Shown: positions 1-9,419, counted from the stretch's first letter. The stretch: 64,000 bases of DNA from Pigmentiphaga aceris (GCF_008119665.1 NZ_CP043046.1:5456001-5520000), one strand, 5' to 3'. Notes: generated from the letters alone by a model not told the origin. Translations and numbers: made by a program.

Positions 1-305
1 ACCGGATCGATCAGGTAGATCGCGCCATCGAGCGGTGCGCTGGTTTCCGTGCCACCCGCGACACGCGCCACCAGCTTCATCAGCCCGCCTTCGCGGCCAT
101 AGGGGTAACGCACCAGGCCGGCATACCCTTCCAGCATGTTCTCGCGCATGATCGCGTCATGCGTGCGACCGACGGTGTGCAGTTCGACACCCAATTGCCG
201 AACCGACGAGCCGCAGGCACGCAGCCACTGGAACAGCGTGGCGTTGGGGTTGTCGTGGTGCAGGCGGTTGGCCGCCAGGCCGAAGCGCAACAAGGGAGTG
301 GTCAT
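1..305 (-). CDS. Methylglyoxal synthase-like protein (3' part lies outside the window)
   Basis: Minus-strand gene whose first 101 codons are visible; the rest runs off the left edge. It starts at the ATG complementary to 303-305. The segment REGGLMKLVARVAGG followed by LDGAIYLIDPV resembles the GG..L....DGAI.LIDP core of methylglyoxal synthase-family proteins annotated in beta-proteobacteria. That family converts dihydroxyacetone phosphate to methylglyoxal in the cytoplasm. The catalytic aspartates of the family would lie partly beyond the edge, so activity cannot be judged. It sits about 100 bases after the kinase stop on the same strand and may be cotranscribed. The family assignment is from memory and moderate. 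Confidence 0.5.
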   Translation of the reverse strand, partial: MTTPLLRFGLAANRLHHDNPNATLFQWLRACGSSVRQLGVELHTVGRTHDAIMRENMLEGYAGLVRYPYGREGGLMKLVARVAGGTETSAPLDGAIYLIDP

Positions 306-401
306 CGGGATTCACTTTGCGCTAAACAGCGCGATAGACATGCCGGGCCACACGTCATCCCGGCAAACAGCGACAAGCTCAGACGAGCGCGCGAGAAGCC
401 A

Positions 402-1337
402 TCAGCCAGCGCGCGCAGCCAGCATCGCGCGAACCTGCTCGGGGCGCGGCAGCGGTTGCACGGCACCGTAGCCCTGCGTCGACAAGGCAGCGGCCGCGTT
501 GGCGTAGTCGACCGCATCCAGAATGCTGTCGCCTGCAGCCAGACGAGCCAGCAGGCTGCCGGCGAAGCAGTCGCCTGCGCCGGTGGCATCCACGGCACGC
601 ACGGTGTGCGGCTTGACCAGGGTACGGTTGTGGCCGTCATCGACCAGTGCGCCTTCCTTGCCCATCTTCAGCACGACGATGCCGCGCGCGCCCGACTGGC
701 GCGACCAGTCGAAGATGGCGTCGGGATCGGTCAGGCCGGTCATGGCTTCGATGTCGTCCAGGCCGGGCAGGAAGATGTCGGCCAAGGCGATGGCGGCACG
801 CACGGTGGCGCGCGCGCGTTCCATCGGCCACAGTTTCAGGCGCAGGTTGGCGTCGAAGCACACCTGCACATTGGCAGCGCGGGCGCGCGCCATGGCGGCG
901 AACACGGTGTCGCAGGCGGACGTGCTGATCGCCAGGCTGATGCCCGACACGTGCAGGAAACGCGAACGTTCGATCAGGCCGTGCTCAAGGTCCAGCGGCT
1001 GCATGCGCGCGGCAGCCGAGTCACGACGGGCGTAGCTGAACACGTGGCCGTTTTCGCCATGCTGCACGAAGTAGATGCCGTTGTTGGCCGGCGGGTCCAC
1101 GACCACGCCACGCGTATCCACGCCTTCGGTGCGCCACAGGTCGAGCAACTGCTCGCCAAAGGTATCGACCTGCCCGATGCGGGTCAGGTAGGCCGTGCGC
1201 GCGCCCTGGCGGGCGGCGGCGATCACGGCATTCGAGGTATCGCCCCCGAAGCCTTGCAGATACTGGGGCTTGCCGGGTTCAGTCTGGTTGAACTCGATCA
1301 GGGCTTCGCCCAAGCCAATCACATCGAAATCTGTCAT
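402..1337 (-). CDS. kdgK: PfkB-family sugar kinase, probably 2-keto-3-deoxygluconate kinase
   Basis: A 311-residue ribokinase/PfkB-family kinase. The N-terminus (DVIGLGEALIEFN) and the GGDTSNAVIAAARQGA segment match the sugar-binding start of KDG kinases. The C-terminal PfkB signature DATGAGDCFAG lies at residues 250-260, with catalytic Asp about 256. By homology it phosphorylates 2-keto-3-deoxygluconate in the cytoplasm; other ketose substrates cannot be excluded. The ATG complementary to 1335-1337 is chosen because conserved sequence begins there. The longer open frame up to 1490 adds a basic, unconserved tail. No strong Shine-Dalgarno is seen. The downstream neighbour is the methylglyoxal-synthase-like gene. 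Confidence 0.75.
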   Translation of the reverse strand: MTDFDVIGLGEALIEFNQTEPGKPQYLQGFGGDTSNAVIAAARQGARTAYLTRIGQVDTFGEQLLDLWRTEGVDTRGVVVDPPANNGIYFVQHGENGHVFSYARRDSAAARMQPLDLEHGLIERSRFLHVSGISLAISTSACDTVFAAMARARAANVQVCFDANLRLKLWPMERARATVRAAIALADIFLPGLDDIEAMTGLTDPDAIFDWSRQSGARGIVVLKMGKEGALVDDGHNRTLVKPHTVRAVDATGAGDCFAGSLLARLAAGDSILDAVDYANAAAALSTQGYGAVQPLPRPEQVRAMLAARAG

Positions 1338-1542
1338 ATGCGGTCCGCGCGCAGGCGGTCGGTGATGGATTAAGCAGCACGCCTCGCACCGATCGGAGCA
1401 AGACAGCTTGCTGCGCCACCCGCTAAGTCGGGGGCAGGAACTGCCGGGATTATGCAAGAGAAGCCACGACCGCCACAATCGCAGGGGCAATTGAGGTCCA
1501 GGATGAGGTCCTGAATGGTCCGGCGTAGCGCCGGGCAGCGTT

Positions 1543-1577
1543 GGATGCGGTCACGGAGATTGCCAGTGACCGCATCC
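1543..1577. repeat. 12-bp inverted repeat between the MFS gene and the sugar kinase gene
   Basis: Arms GGATGCGGTCAC (1543-1554) and GTGACCGCATCC (1566-1577) are exact complements with an 11-base loop. A smaller hairpin (CCGGCG/CGCCGG at 1520-1534) sits beside it. The repeat lies 44 bases after the MFS stop and has no T-run on either side. It is therefore either a Rho-type or imperfect terminator of the beta-oxidation operon, or a protein-binding palindrome ahead of the kinase. Confidence 0.5.
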
Positions 1578-1620
1578 CGGTTCATGTCCAGGCAGCGTGC
1601 CGGAACACGCTGCTGAACAA

Positions 1621-3081
1621 TCAGGTGTTGCGCATCCGAACCCGCGTGGCCAGCAAGACCATCAACGCGCACAGCACCGCATTGCAGATCATCGCCGTCT
1701 GCATGCCGATCAGCACCGAGCTGCGTGCAATCACCACGCCTGCCAGCGCCACGCCCAGCGCACTGCCGAAGGCACGGGTCATCTGCACCAGTGCCGAGGC
1801 CATGCCCACGTCGCGCCGTTCACAGATCATCTGCATGAAGAGCGTCAGATTGGGCAACAGGAAGCCCAGGCCGGCACCGCACAGCAGGAACACCCCGGCA
1901 ATCACCGCGCTGGAGGTCTGCTTGTCGAAGGTGATGATCGCCAGACAGCCAAGACCCAGCATGGCGGCACCCAGCGTCAACAGACGTTGCGGCTGGGTCA
2001 TGCGCGGATACATCTGGCCGTTGATCAGGCTGCCGACCGGAATGCCAGCCACCAGCGGGATCATCAACGCCCCTGCGCGGCTGGGCGACACACCCAGTTC
2101 GGTCTGCAACAACAGCGGTGCGTAGTAGATCAGGATGAACATCACCGCACCGACCATCACCGCAATGCCGTTCAACAAGCGCGACTCGATCGGTGCCAGC
2201 ACCCGCATCGGGAACATGGGCTGCGGGTGACGACGGGCATGCAACACCAGGCAGATCAATGACACCACCGCCAACGCGGCCAGGCCTAGTGCAGCGACCG
2301 GATGCGAGGGCTGTGCAAAGCCGACTTCGATGGTCAGCATCGGTGCGCCCACCGCCAGAATCAGCAAGATGCCGCCAACCCAGTCCACCCGAGTGCCCGC
2401 ATTGCGCGGAGGACGAATGTTGGGGAAATAACGGAACAGCAGGAACAGGCCGAACACGGCGGTGATCGGCGTGACGGCAAAGGCCGCACGCCAGCCGAAG
2501 GCTTCCGTGACCGACCCGCCAAGCACCGGACCAACGCCGCTTGCCATCGCAAACGCGGTAGACAGCAAAGCCTGCCAGCGCACGCGTCTCAAGGGGTCGG
2601 GGAACAGGTCTGCCGGGGCCGCGAAGGCGGTGGCGATCATCATGCCGCCGCCCAGGCCTTGCAAGGTGCGGGCAGCGATCAGATGCTGCATGGTCTGCGA
2701 CAGGCCACAGAGCACCGAGCCGATTGCCAGGATCGCAACCGAGGCAAGAATGAACGGCTTGCGCCCGTACAAGTCACCCAGACGCCCGAAGATCGGAATG
2801 GTGATGGCCGAGGCCAGCAGGTATCCCGAGCCGACCCAGGCATACAGGCTCATGCCGCCGAGTTCTTGTGCAACCCGGGGCAAGGTGGTGCCGACGATGG
2901 TGGAATCGAAGGCCACCAGGATGATGGTGACGGCCACCCCCGCCATGGCCAGCAGCAATTCTCGATGACTGGCGGGAGGGGTGGCCGACGAAGGTGGGCC
3001 GTTCGACTGCGGCCCGTCGGAAGCGGAACTATCGGAAGCTGGGCCGGCCGAAGACGGCCCGTTCGATGCAGAGTCAGACAC
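1621..3081 (-). CDS. MFS drug/metabolite efflux transporter (DHA2-like)
   Basis: A polytopic inner-membrane protein of about 486 residues with roughly 14 hydrophobic segments, as in the DHA2 proton-coupled efflux subfamily. The first helix carries LVAFDSTIVGTTLP, the motif of multidrug exporters, and the loop 2-3 motif GRLGDLYGRKP is intact. The first 40 or so residues are a Ser/Pro/Gly/Asn-rich tail without hydrophobic segments. I choose the GTG complementary to 3079-3081, which overlaps the thiolase stop by 8 bases and implies coupled translation. An upstream in-frame GTG at 3120 is possible. It is the last gene of a beta-oxidation operon, suggesting export of a fatty-acid-like or related compound. 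The substrate is unknown. Confidence 0.8.
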   Translation of the reverse strand: MSDSASNGPSSAGPASDSSASDGPQSNGPPSSATPPASHRELLLAMAGVAVTIILVAFDSTIVGTTLPRVAQELGGMSLYAWVGSGYLLASAITIPIFGRLGDLYGRKPFILASVAILAIGSVLCGLSQTMQHLIAARTLQGLGGGMMIATAFAAPADLFPDPLRRVRWQALLSTAFAMASGVGPVLGGSVTEAFGWRAAFAVTPITAVFGLFLLFRYFPNIRPPRNAGTRVDWVGGILLILAVGAPMLTIEVGFAQPSHPVAALGLAALAVVSLICLVLHARRHPQPMFPMRVLAPIESRLLNGIAVMVGAVMFILIYYAPLLLQTELGVSPSRAGALMIPLVAGIPVGSLINGQMYPRMTQPQRLLTLGAAMLGLGCLAIITFDKQTSSAVIAGVFLLCGAGLGFLLPNLTLFMQMICERRDVGMASALVQMTRAFGSALGVALAGVVIARSSVLIGMQTAMICNAVLCALMVLLATRVRMRNT

Positions 3082-4273
3082 GTTCGAAGATACCTGCGGC
3101 GCCCATTCCGGTTCCCACACACATGGTCAGCATGCCGTAGCGCAGATTGCGTCGTCGCAGTCCGTGCACGATGGTGGCGGCGCGAATCGCGCCTGTCGCG
3201 CCCAACGGATGGCCGAGCGCAATGGCACCGCCGAGCGGGTTGACGCGCGCTGGGTCCAGACCAAGGTCGCGGATCACCGCCAGACTCTGGGCGGCAAACG
3301 CTTCGTTCAGTTCGATCCAGTCGACATCCTGCTGCGTGATGCCTGCCAACTTCAGCGCCACCGGAATGGCTTCCTTCGGTCCGATGCCCATGATCTCGGG
3401 CGGCACGCCTCGCACAGCCGACGACACAAAGCGCGCCAGCGGGGTCAGATTGTATTCCTTTAGTATCCGCTCGGACACTAGAATGAGCGCCCCTGCCCCG
3501 TCGGAAGTTTGCGAACTATTGCCGGCAGTAACGCTGCCACCGGCGGCGAATACCGGACGCAGTTTCGCCAGCGCGTCCAGGCTGGTATCGATGCGCGGCC
3601 CTTCGTCCAGCGAGATGTTTCGCTCGCGGGTGCGGATCTCGCCGCTTTGCAGGTCGGCGCTACGCTCCACCACTTGCACCGGCACGATCTCGTCCGAGAA
3701 CTCACCCGCTTGCTGTGCGGCGATCGCACGTTGATGCGATTGCAGCGCGAACGCGTCCTGGTCTTCGCGCGATACCTTCCACTGCGTGGCCACACGTTCG
3801 GCCGTCAGGCCCATGCCGTAGGCAATGCCGATGTTCTCGTCGCCCTGGAACACAGACGGATTGATCGACGGCGCATTGCCCATCATCGGCACCTGGCTCA
3901 TCGACTCGGTGCCGCCAGCGATGATCACGTCGGCTTCGCCCACACGAATGCGGTCGGCAGCCATGGTGATGGCCGCCAGGCCCGAGGCGCAGAAGCGGTT
4001 GATGGTGGCACCGCCCACCGTCTTGGGCAGGCCAGCCAGCAGCACGCCGATGCGCGCCACGTTCAAGCCTTGCGGGCCTTCGGGAATGGCGCAACCGATG
4101 ATGGCGTCTTCAATGCGCGCAGGGTCCAGCCCCGGCACTTGGGCCAGCGCAGCGTGAATGGCGCGCACCAGCAGGTCGTCGGGGCGAACGTGGCGGAACG
4201 CACCGCGCGGCGCACGGCCGATCGGCGTGCGCGAAGCGGCCACGATGTAGGCATCTTGCAGAACTCGGGTCAT
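3074..4273 (-). CDS. fadA: Acetyl-CoA acyltransferase (3-ketoacyl-CoA thiolase)
   Basis: A 399-residue thiolase catalysing the last step of beta-oxidation, the CoA-dependent cleavage of 3-ketoacyl-CoA to acetyl-CoA and a shortened acyl-CoA. The active-site nucleophile Cys95 is in NRFCASGLA. The general base His355 is in GHPLGATGA, and the second catalytic Cys385 is in MCVGTGMGA. Length and motifs are complete. The start is the ATG complementary to 4271-4273, preceded by GGAG at good spacing. The stop overlaps the chosen start of the transporter, and the gene follows the fused dehydrogenase/hydratase by 20 bases, so the three are surely cotranscribed. Confidence 0.93.
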   Translation of the reverse strand: MTRVLQDAYIVAASRTPIGRAPRGAFRHVRPDDLLVRAIHAALAQVPGLDPARIEDAIIGCAIPEGPQGLNVARIGVLLAGLPKTVGGATINRFCASGLAAITMAADRIRVGEADVIIAGGTESMSQVPMMGNAPSINPSVFQGDENIGIAYGMGLTAERVATQWKVSREDQDAFALQSHQRAIAAQQAGEFSDEIVPVQVVERSADLQSGEIRTRERNISLDEGPRIDTSLDALAKLRPVFAAGGSVTAGNSSQTSDGAGALILVSERILKEYNLTPLARFVSSAVRGVPPEIMGIGPKEAIPVALKLAGITQQDVDWIELNEAFAAQSLAVIRDLGLDPARVNPLGGAIALGHPLGATGAIRAATIVHGLRRRNLRYGMLTMCVGTGMGAAGIFERV

Positions 4274-4292
4274 CGGAAATCTCCAGAATCGT

Positions 4293-6701
4293 TCAATTGC
4301 GCACCGGCTTGCCGTTTTGCACCATGCCCATGATTCGCTCCTGGGTCTTGGGGTGCGTGAGCAGGCCCGTGAAGGCACGGCGTTCCAGCGCCAGCATCCA
4401 TGCCTCGTCAACCAGCGTGCCGGCATCGACGTCACCACCCGACATGACCGAGGCGATGGTGCGAGCCAGATGGAAGTCGTGCGGCGAGATGAAGCCGCCA
4501 TCACGCATGTTCACCAGCTGTGCCTCGATGGTGGCCAAGCCGTCGCGGCCCACCACCGGGAAGCGCCCGCGCAGCGGCGGCCGCCATGCGGCGTCGCGCA
4601 GCGCGCGTGCCTCGCGTACAGCGGCAAACAGCAACTCGTGCGCGTTCATCACCACCGCGTCGACATCCAGCAGGTAGCCCATGCGTCGGGCTTCGATAGC
4701 AGAGCGCGACACCTGGGCAGTGGCCGCTTGCAGCACGTATTTTTTGAGGAAATGCAGCAACGGCGCATCGGGTGCGGAAGCTTGTTCCTCAGCCGCGCGA
4801 CGGGCACCGTAGGTCAGGCCACCCGCGCCGGGCACCAGACCCACACCCACTTCCACCAGCCCCATGTAGCTTTCCAGATGGGCCACGCGGCGGGTGGTGT
4901 ACAGCGCCAGTTCGCACCCACCCCCCAACGCCATGCCCGAGATCGCCGCGATGGTCGGCACCATCGCGTAGCGCAGTCGCAGCATCAGTTCCTGCAGGCG
5001 CTTTTCTTCGGGTTCGATGGCGGCCGCGCCGCCCGACATGAAGAGCGGCAACATGGCCTGCAAGTCGGCACCAGCCGAGAACGGTTCGTCGGGACTCCAG
5101 ATCACCAGACCCCGATAGTCGCGTTCGGCCAGGTCAACGGCGTGCAGCAGGCCGGTGGTGACAGCCGGGCCGATTGCATGCATCTTGGTCTTGATGGTGG
5201 CGATCAGCACATCGTGCATGTTCTTCTTGTCCAGCGTCCACAGCCGCAGCGAGTCGTCTTCGAACACGGTCTTGCCGGCGGTCGTGGGGGATGCGGCTTC
5301 TTCACCGATCAGCGGCGCGCGGAACACCTGTCGTCCATACACCGGCAAGCTGGAACGCGCCTCGAATTTGCCGCTGGTGGGGTTCCACGACCCCATCGAT
5401 GCATGCACACCTTCGCGGTCCGCAACCGGGCCTTGCAATACCCACGCGGGCAAGGGTTCGTTCGACAAGGCCACGCCTGCCGCGATGTCATCCTGAATCC
5501 AGCCCGCCACCTCGCGCCAGCCCGCGGCCTGCCACAGTTCGAACGGGCCGATCGTTTGCCCGAAGCCCCAGCGCATGGCGAAATCCACATCGCGTGCGGT
5601 GTCGGCAATGTCGGCCAGGTGCACCGCAATGTAGTGGAAGGTGTCACGCAGAATTGCCCACAGGAATGCGGCCTGCGGGTTGGTGGATTCACGCAGCAGT
5701 CGCAGGCGCTTGGCCGGGTCTTTTTTCTTCAGGATGGCGGCGACGTCATCGTCGGCCTTTCCCCCTGACGCCACGTATTCACCGCTGGCCGGGTCCAGAC
5801 GCAGAATGTCGCGTCCCTGCTTGCGGTAGTAGCCCGCGCCGGTCTTCTGGCCCAGCTTGCCATCGGTAACCAGCTTGGCCAATGTGGCAGGCGTGTCGAA
5901 CCAGGCTTTGAACGGGTCGTCCGGCAGCTTGTCGCGCATGGTGCCGATCACATGCGCCAGCGTGTCCAGCCCCACCACATCGGCAGTACGGAAGGTGCCC
6001 GACTTGGCGCGGCCAAGTTTGGCCCCGGTCAGGTCGTCCACCACATCTACGCTCAAACCGAACTTCTCGGCCTCGGCAATGGTGGCCAGAATGCTGAACA
6101 CCCCTACCCGGTTGCCGATGAAATTCGGCGTGTCACGTGCGCGCACCACGCCCTTGCCCAGCACGCTGGTCAGGAAGCTTTCCAGCGGATCGAGAATGTC
6201 GGCACGCGTGGCTACCGTGGGGATCAATTCCACCAGGTGCATGTAGCGCGGCGGGTTGAAGAAGTGCACGCCGCAGAAGCGGCCGCGCAAGTCCTGGTCG
6301 AAGCCTTCGGACAGTTCCGTGATCGACAGGCCTGACGTGTTCGATGCAAAGATCGCGTGCGGCGCAATCGCCGGGGCCACTTTTGCGTACAGGCCGTGCT
6401 TCCAGTCCATGCGCTCGGCAATCGCTTCGATCACCAGATCGCACTCACCCAGCAAGGCCAGGTCGTCGTCATAGTTCGCAGGCGTGATGAAGTCGGCCAG
6501 GTCTGGGGCCGCGAGCGGCGCGGGATTGATTTTCTTCAGATTCTCGATGGCCTTGATCGCCACGCCGCTGCGCGGGCCGTCCTTGGCCGGCAGGTCGAAC
6601 AAGACCACCGGCACCCGTGCGTTGACGCAGTGCGCGGCAATCTGCGCGCCCATCACGCCCGCACCCAGCACCGCGACCTTTCTTACGATGAATGTCGACA
6701 T
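4293..6701 (-). CDS. Bifunctional 3-hydroxyacyl-CoA dehydrogenase / enoyl-CoA hydratase
   Basis: An 802-residue fusion for two central steps of beta-oxidation. The N-terminal half is an NAD-dependent 3-hydroxyacyl-CoA dehydrogenase: the Rossmann motif GAGVMG spans residues 13-18, and SNTSGLSI and FFNPPRYMHLVE follow. The C-terminal half is a crotonase-fold hydratase (AISGMALGGGCELALY, GLVPGAGG). The order dehydrogenase then hydratase is opposite to E. coli FadB and matches FadN-type proteins. The ATG complementary to 6699-6701 has AAGGAAG upstream. It lies 76 bases after the acyl-CoA dehydrogenase gene and 20 bases before the thiolase gene. Confidence 0.92.
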   Translation of the reverse strand: MSTFIVRKVAVLGAGVMGAQIAAHCVNARVPVVLFDLPAKDGPRSGVAIKAIENLKKINPAPLAAPDLADFITPANYDDDLALLGECDLVIEAIAERMDWKHGLYAKVAPAIAPHAIFASNTSGLSITELSEGFDQDLRGRFCGVHFFNPPRYMHLVELIPTVATRADILDPLESFLTSVLGKGVVRARDTPNFIGNRVGVFSILATIAEAEKFGLSVDVVDDLTGAKLGRAKSGTFRTADVVGLDTLAHVIGTMRDKLPDDPFKAWFDTPATLAKLVTDGKLGQKTGAGYYRKQGRDILRLDPASGEYVASGGKADDDVAAILKKKDPAKRLRLLRESTNPQAAFLWAILRDTFHYIAVHLADIADTARDVDFAMRWGFGQTIGPFELWQAAGWREVAGWIQDDIAAGVALSNEPLPAWVLQGPVADREGVHASMGSWNPTSGKFEARSSLPVYGRQVFRAPLIGEEAASPTTAGKTVFEDDSLRLWTLDKKNMHDVLIATIKTKMHAIGPAVTTGLLHAVDLAERDYRGLVIWSPDEPFSAGADLQAMLPLFMSGGAAAIEPEEKRLQELMLRLRYAMVPTIAAISGMALGGGCELALYTTRRVAHLESYMGLVEVGVGLVPGAGGLTYGARRAAEEQASAPDAPLLHFLKKYVLQAATAQVSRSAIEARRMGYLLDVDAVVMNAHELLFAAVREARALRDAAWRPPLRGRFPVVGRDGLATIEAQLVNMRDGGFISPHDFHLARTIASVMSGGDVDAGTLVDEAWMLALERRAFTGLLTHPKTQERIMGMVQNGKPVRN

Positions 6702-6777
6702 CTAGCTTCCTTGCAGTAATCGAAACGCGGCCGGAACCGCCTGTGAATTCGGATCGGGAATCAGCTCAGCAAGCAGT

Positions 6778-8568
6778 TCAGAACAGCGCTGCATCCATCG
6801 ATGTCAACACATCGACACCGCTGCGTGCCGCAGTGATGTGGAACGCGGTTTCCGGCAGCAGGCGAGCAAAGTAGAAACGCGCCGTGGCCAGCTTGGCTTG
6901 GTAGAACGGATCATTGTCGGCAGCATGATCCAGCGCCACGCGCGCGGCCCGTGCCCAGAAGTACGCATACACCAGGTGGCCCAGCACCCGCAGGTAATCT
7001 ACCGCCGCCGCGCCCACTTCGTCAGGATTGCCAAACGCCTTCATGCCGATTTCCATCGACAGCTTGGTCACCTTGTCGCCCAGATCGACCAGCGGCGAGA
7101 TGAATTCCTTCATGGCCGGATCGGTGTCGTGTTCATCCACAAAAGCGGCCACCTGTTCACCGAAGCGACGCAGCACCGCGCCGTTGTCGCGCAGCACCTT
7201 GCGGCCCAGCAAGTCCAGCGCCTGAATGGCATTGGTGCCTTCGTAGATCATGTTGATGCGCGCATCGCGCACGTACTGCTCGACACCCGACTCGCGGATG
7301 TAGCCGTGCCCGCCATACACCTGCATGGCCAGCGAGGCGCTCTGGAAGCCGTTGTCGGTCATGAAGGCTTTGACGATGGGGGTCATCAGCGCCACCATCT
7401 CGCCCGATTCCTTGCGCACCACCGGGTCTGGATGCGTCAAGGACTTGTCCAGTTCCAGCGCCACCCAATACCCCATCATGCGACCGCCCTCGGCATAGGC
7501 CCGGGCCGTCAGCAGCATGCGGCGCACATCAGGGTGCACGATGATCGGATCGGCAGGTTTGTCGGCTGCCACGACACCTTTCAGCGACCGACCTTGCAGA
7601 CGTTCGCGGGCGTATATGGCAGCGTTCTGATACGCCACCTCGTTCAGCCCCAAGCCCTGCATGCCCACCCCCAGGCGGGCACCGTTCATCATCACGAACA
7701 TGGCGTTCAGGCCCTTGTTCGGTTCCGACACCAGGTAGCCCGTCGCGCCGTCCAGCGAGATCTGGCAGGTGCTGTTCGCATGGATGCCCATCTTGTGTTC
7801 GATGCCCGTGCACAGCACGCGGTTGCGCTCGCCGGTTTGTGCTTCCGAATCCAGCAGGAACTTGGGTACCAGGAACAGCGAAATGCCCTTGGTGCCGGCC
7901 GGCGCGCCAGGCAGTTTGGCCAACACCAGATGCACGATGTTGGTGGTCATGTCGTGCTCACCGGACGAGATGAAAATCTTGTTGCCGGTCAGACGATACG
8001 AGCCGTCTTCCTGCGGTTCGGCACGCGTGCGGATCAAGCCCAGGTCGGTGCCGCAATGAGCTTCGGTCAGGCACATGGTGCCCATCCACTCGCCCGACAC
8101 CAGCTTGGGCAGATAGTCGTTCTTCTGCGCCGGTGTGCCGTGCGCGTGCAGGCATTCATACGCACCGGTCGTCAGCCCCGGATACATGGCCCAGGCCTGA
8201 TTGGTCGAATACAGCATTTCGTACAGCGCGTTCTGCACCAGCAAGGGCAAGCCCTGCCCCCCGAATTCCGGGTCGGCCCCCAGCGCAGGCCACCCCCCTG
8301 CGCAATATTCTTCCCAGGCCGTGCGGAACCCCTTTGGCGTGCGAACCGTGTTGGTTGCCGCATCGAAATGGCACCCTTGTTCATCGCCGCTGCGGTTCAG
8401 CGGAAACAGCACCTCACCGCAGAATTTGCCTGCCGCGTCGACCACTTGGTTGAGGGTGTCGGCATCCAGTCCGGCGTACTTGGGAATGTCTGCGTACACG
8501 GCACCGACATTGAGCACTTCGTGCATCACAAACATCTGGTCGCGCAGGGGTGCTTGGTAATGGGGCAC
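6778..8568 (-). CDS. Acyl-CoA dehydrogenase with C-terminal extension
   Basis: A 596-residue FAD enzyme oxidising acyl-CoA to trans-2-enoyl-CoA, the entry step of beta-oxidation. It has MCLTEAHCGTDLG (FAD/substrate loop), the GGHGYIRE segment, and the catalytic Glu in MIYEGTNAIQ. An additional C-terminal domain makes it longer than the usual 380-residue type, as in FadE-like and AcdP proteins. The start is a GTG complementary to 8566-8568. An exact AGGAGG lies six bases upstream, which decides the start over longer in-frame alternatives. It is followed by the fused dehydrogenase/hydratase gene and preceded by the TetR regulator gene on the same strand. Confidence 0.9.
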   Translation of the reverse strand: MPHYQAPLRDQMFVMHEVLNVGAVYADIPKYAGLDADTLNQVVDAAGKFCGEVLFPLNRSGDEQGCHFDAATNTVRTPKGFRTAWEEYCAGGWPALGADPEFGGQGLPLLVQNALYEMLYSTNQAWAMYPGLTTGAYECLHAHGTPAQKNDYLPKLVSGEWMGTMCLTEAHCGTDLGLIRTRAEPQEDGSYRLTGNKIFISSGEHDMTTNIVHLVLAKLPGAPAGTKGISLFLVPKFLLDSEAQTGERNRVLCTGIEHKMGIHANSTCQISLDGATGYLVSEPNKGLNAMFVMMNGARLGVGMQGLGLNEVAYQNAAIYARERLQGRSLKGVVAADKPADPIIVHPDVRRMLLTARAYAEGGRMMGYWVALELDKSLTHPDPVVRKESGEMVALMTPIVKAFMTDNGFQSASLAMQVYGGHGYIRESGVEQYVRDARINMIYEGTNAIQALDLLGRKVLRDNGAVLRRFGEQVAAFVDEHDTDPAMKEFISPLVDLGDKVTKLSMEIGMKAFGNPDEVGAAAVDYLRVLGHLVYAYFWARAARVALDHAADNDPFYQAKLATARFYFARLLPETAFHITAARSGVDVLTSMDAALF

Positions 8569-8657
8569 GGTTTTCCTCCTGGAAAAAGCGATGAGGGGAC
8601 GGGATGACCATGAACGTGGGCATATCAGAACAGCGGTTCGTGACACGGCCCATGCGG

Positions 8658-9419
8658 CTACCCTCGGGAGCTGCGGTAACTGTCGACCAGGCGCGCAAAG
8701 CCCGCGTGGGCGCGCCCGGTACAGCCGTCGAGTTTCAGGAAACGGGCGTCGTGGTGCAAAGACAGCACCAGTCCGCAGACTTCAAACACCAGTTGGGTCG
8801 GATCGGTATCGGCAGCCAGGTGGCCGCATTCAACCGCTTGCTGGCTGGCGCGCAGCAAGGCACCGCGCCAGATGCCAACGAGTTCGATCAGTGCGGCACG
8901 CACGGGGCCGGGCCGGTCGTCGTATTCGACGGCACCGCCGATGTAGATGCAGCCTTGCGAGATTTCCAGCGTGACGCGATGCACCCAGTTGGCGAACAAC
9001 GCCTCCAGGCGCGGCAGCCCGCGCGGCTGTTGCATGGCGGGCAGAAAGACATCGGCCACAAATCGCTGGTGGTAGGCCTGCACCACGGCAATCTGCAAAT
9101 CTTCGCGTGAACCGAAGTGCGCAAAGACACCGCTCTTGCTCATGTGCATGCGTTCGGCCAGCAGGCCGATCGTCAGCCCTTCGATGCCTTCGGTGGCAGA
9201 CCACGCCAGTGCCGCGTCAAGAATGGCCGCGCGCGTGAGTTCGCCCTTGGTGCGGGGCGTGTCAGCAGGAACCCCGGAAGCAACCCCGTGGACAAGCGCG
9301 GAGGAGGCACGCGCAGACGCGCCTTGCGGCAAGTCGGACGCCGACTTGGAAACAGGCTCGGGAAAAGACTCAGGCACAGGCCCAGGAAATGACCCTGGAC
9401 CATTCAAGGCGGGCGACAT
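8658..9419 (-). CDS. TetR/AcrR-family transcriptional regulator of the beta-oxidation operon
   Basis: A 253-residue TetR-type repressor. The helix-turn-helix is at about residues 65-105 (ILDAALAWSATEGIEGLTIG, then HMSKSGVFAHFGSREDL). The C-terminal ligand-binding region contains ISQGCIYIGGA and ECGHLAADTDP. The first 50 or so residues are an unusual Pro/Ser/Gly-rich tail. The start is the ATG complementary to 9417-9419, preceded by AAGGA. It stands first in the operon with acyl-CoA dehydrogenase 89 bases downstream, so autoregulation and control of the fad genes by an acyl-CoA ligand is the likely role. A perfect inverted repeat sits 26 bases upstream. Confidence 0.85.
   Translation of the reverse strand: MSPALNGPGSFPGPVPESFPEPVSKSASDLPQGASARASSALVHGVASGVPADTPRTKGELTRAAILDAALAWSATEGIEGLTIGLLAERMHMSKSGVFAHFGSREDLQIAVVQAYHQRFVADVFLPAMQQPRGLPRLEALFANWVHRVTLEISQGCIYIGGAVEYDDRPGPVRAALIELVGIWRGALLRASQQAVECGHLAADTDPTQLVFEVCGLVLSLHHDARFLKLDGCTGRAHAGFARLVDSYRSSRG

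Noticed and set aside
4317..5768. Plus-strand open frame of 483 codons opposite the dehydrogenase/hydratase gene
   Set aside because: The opposite strand encodes a complete conserved enzyme; this frame has shadow composition only.
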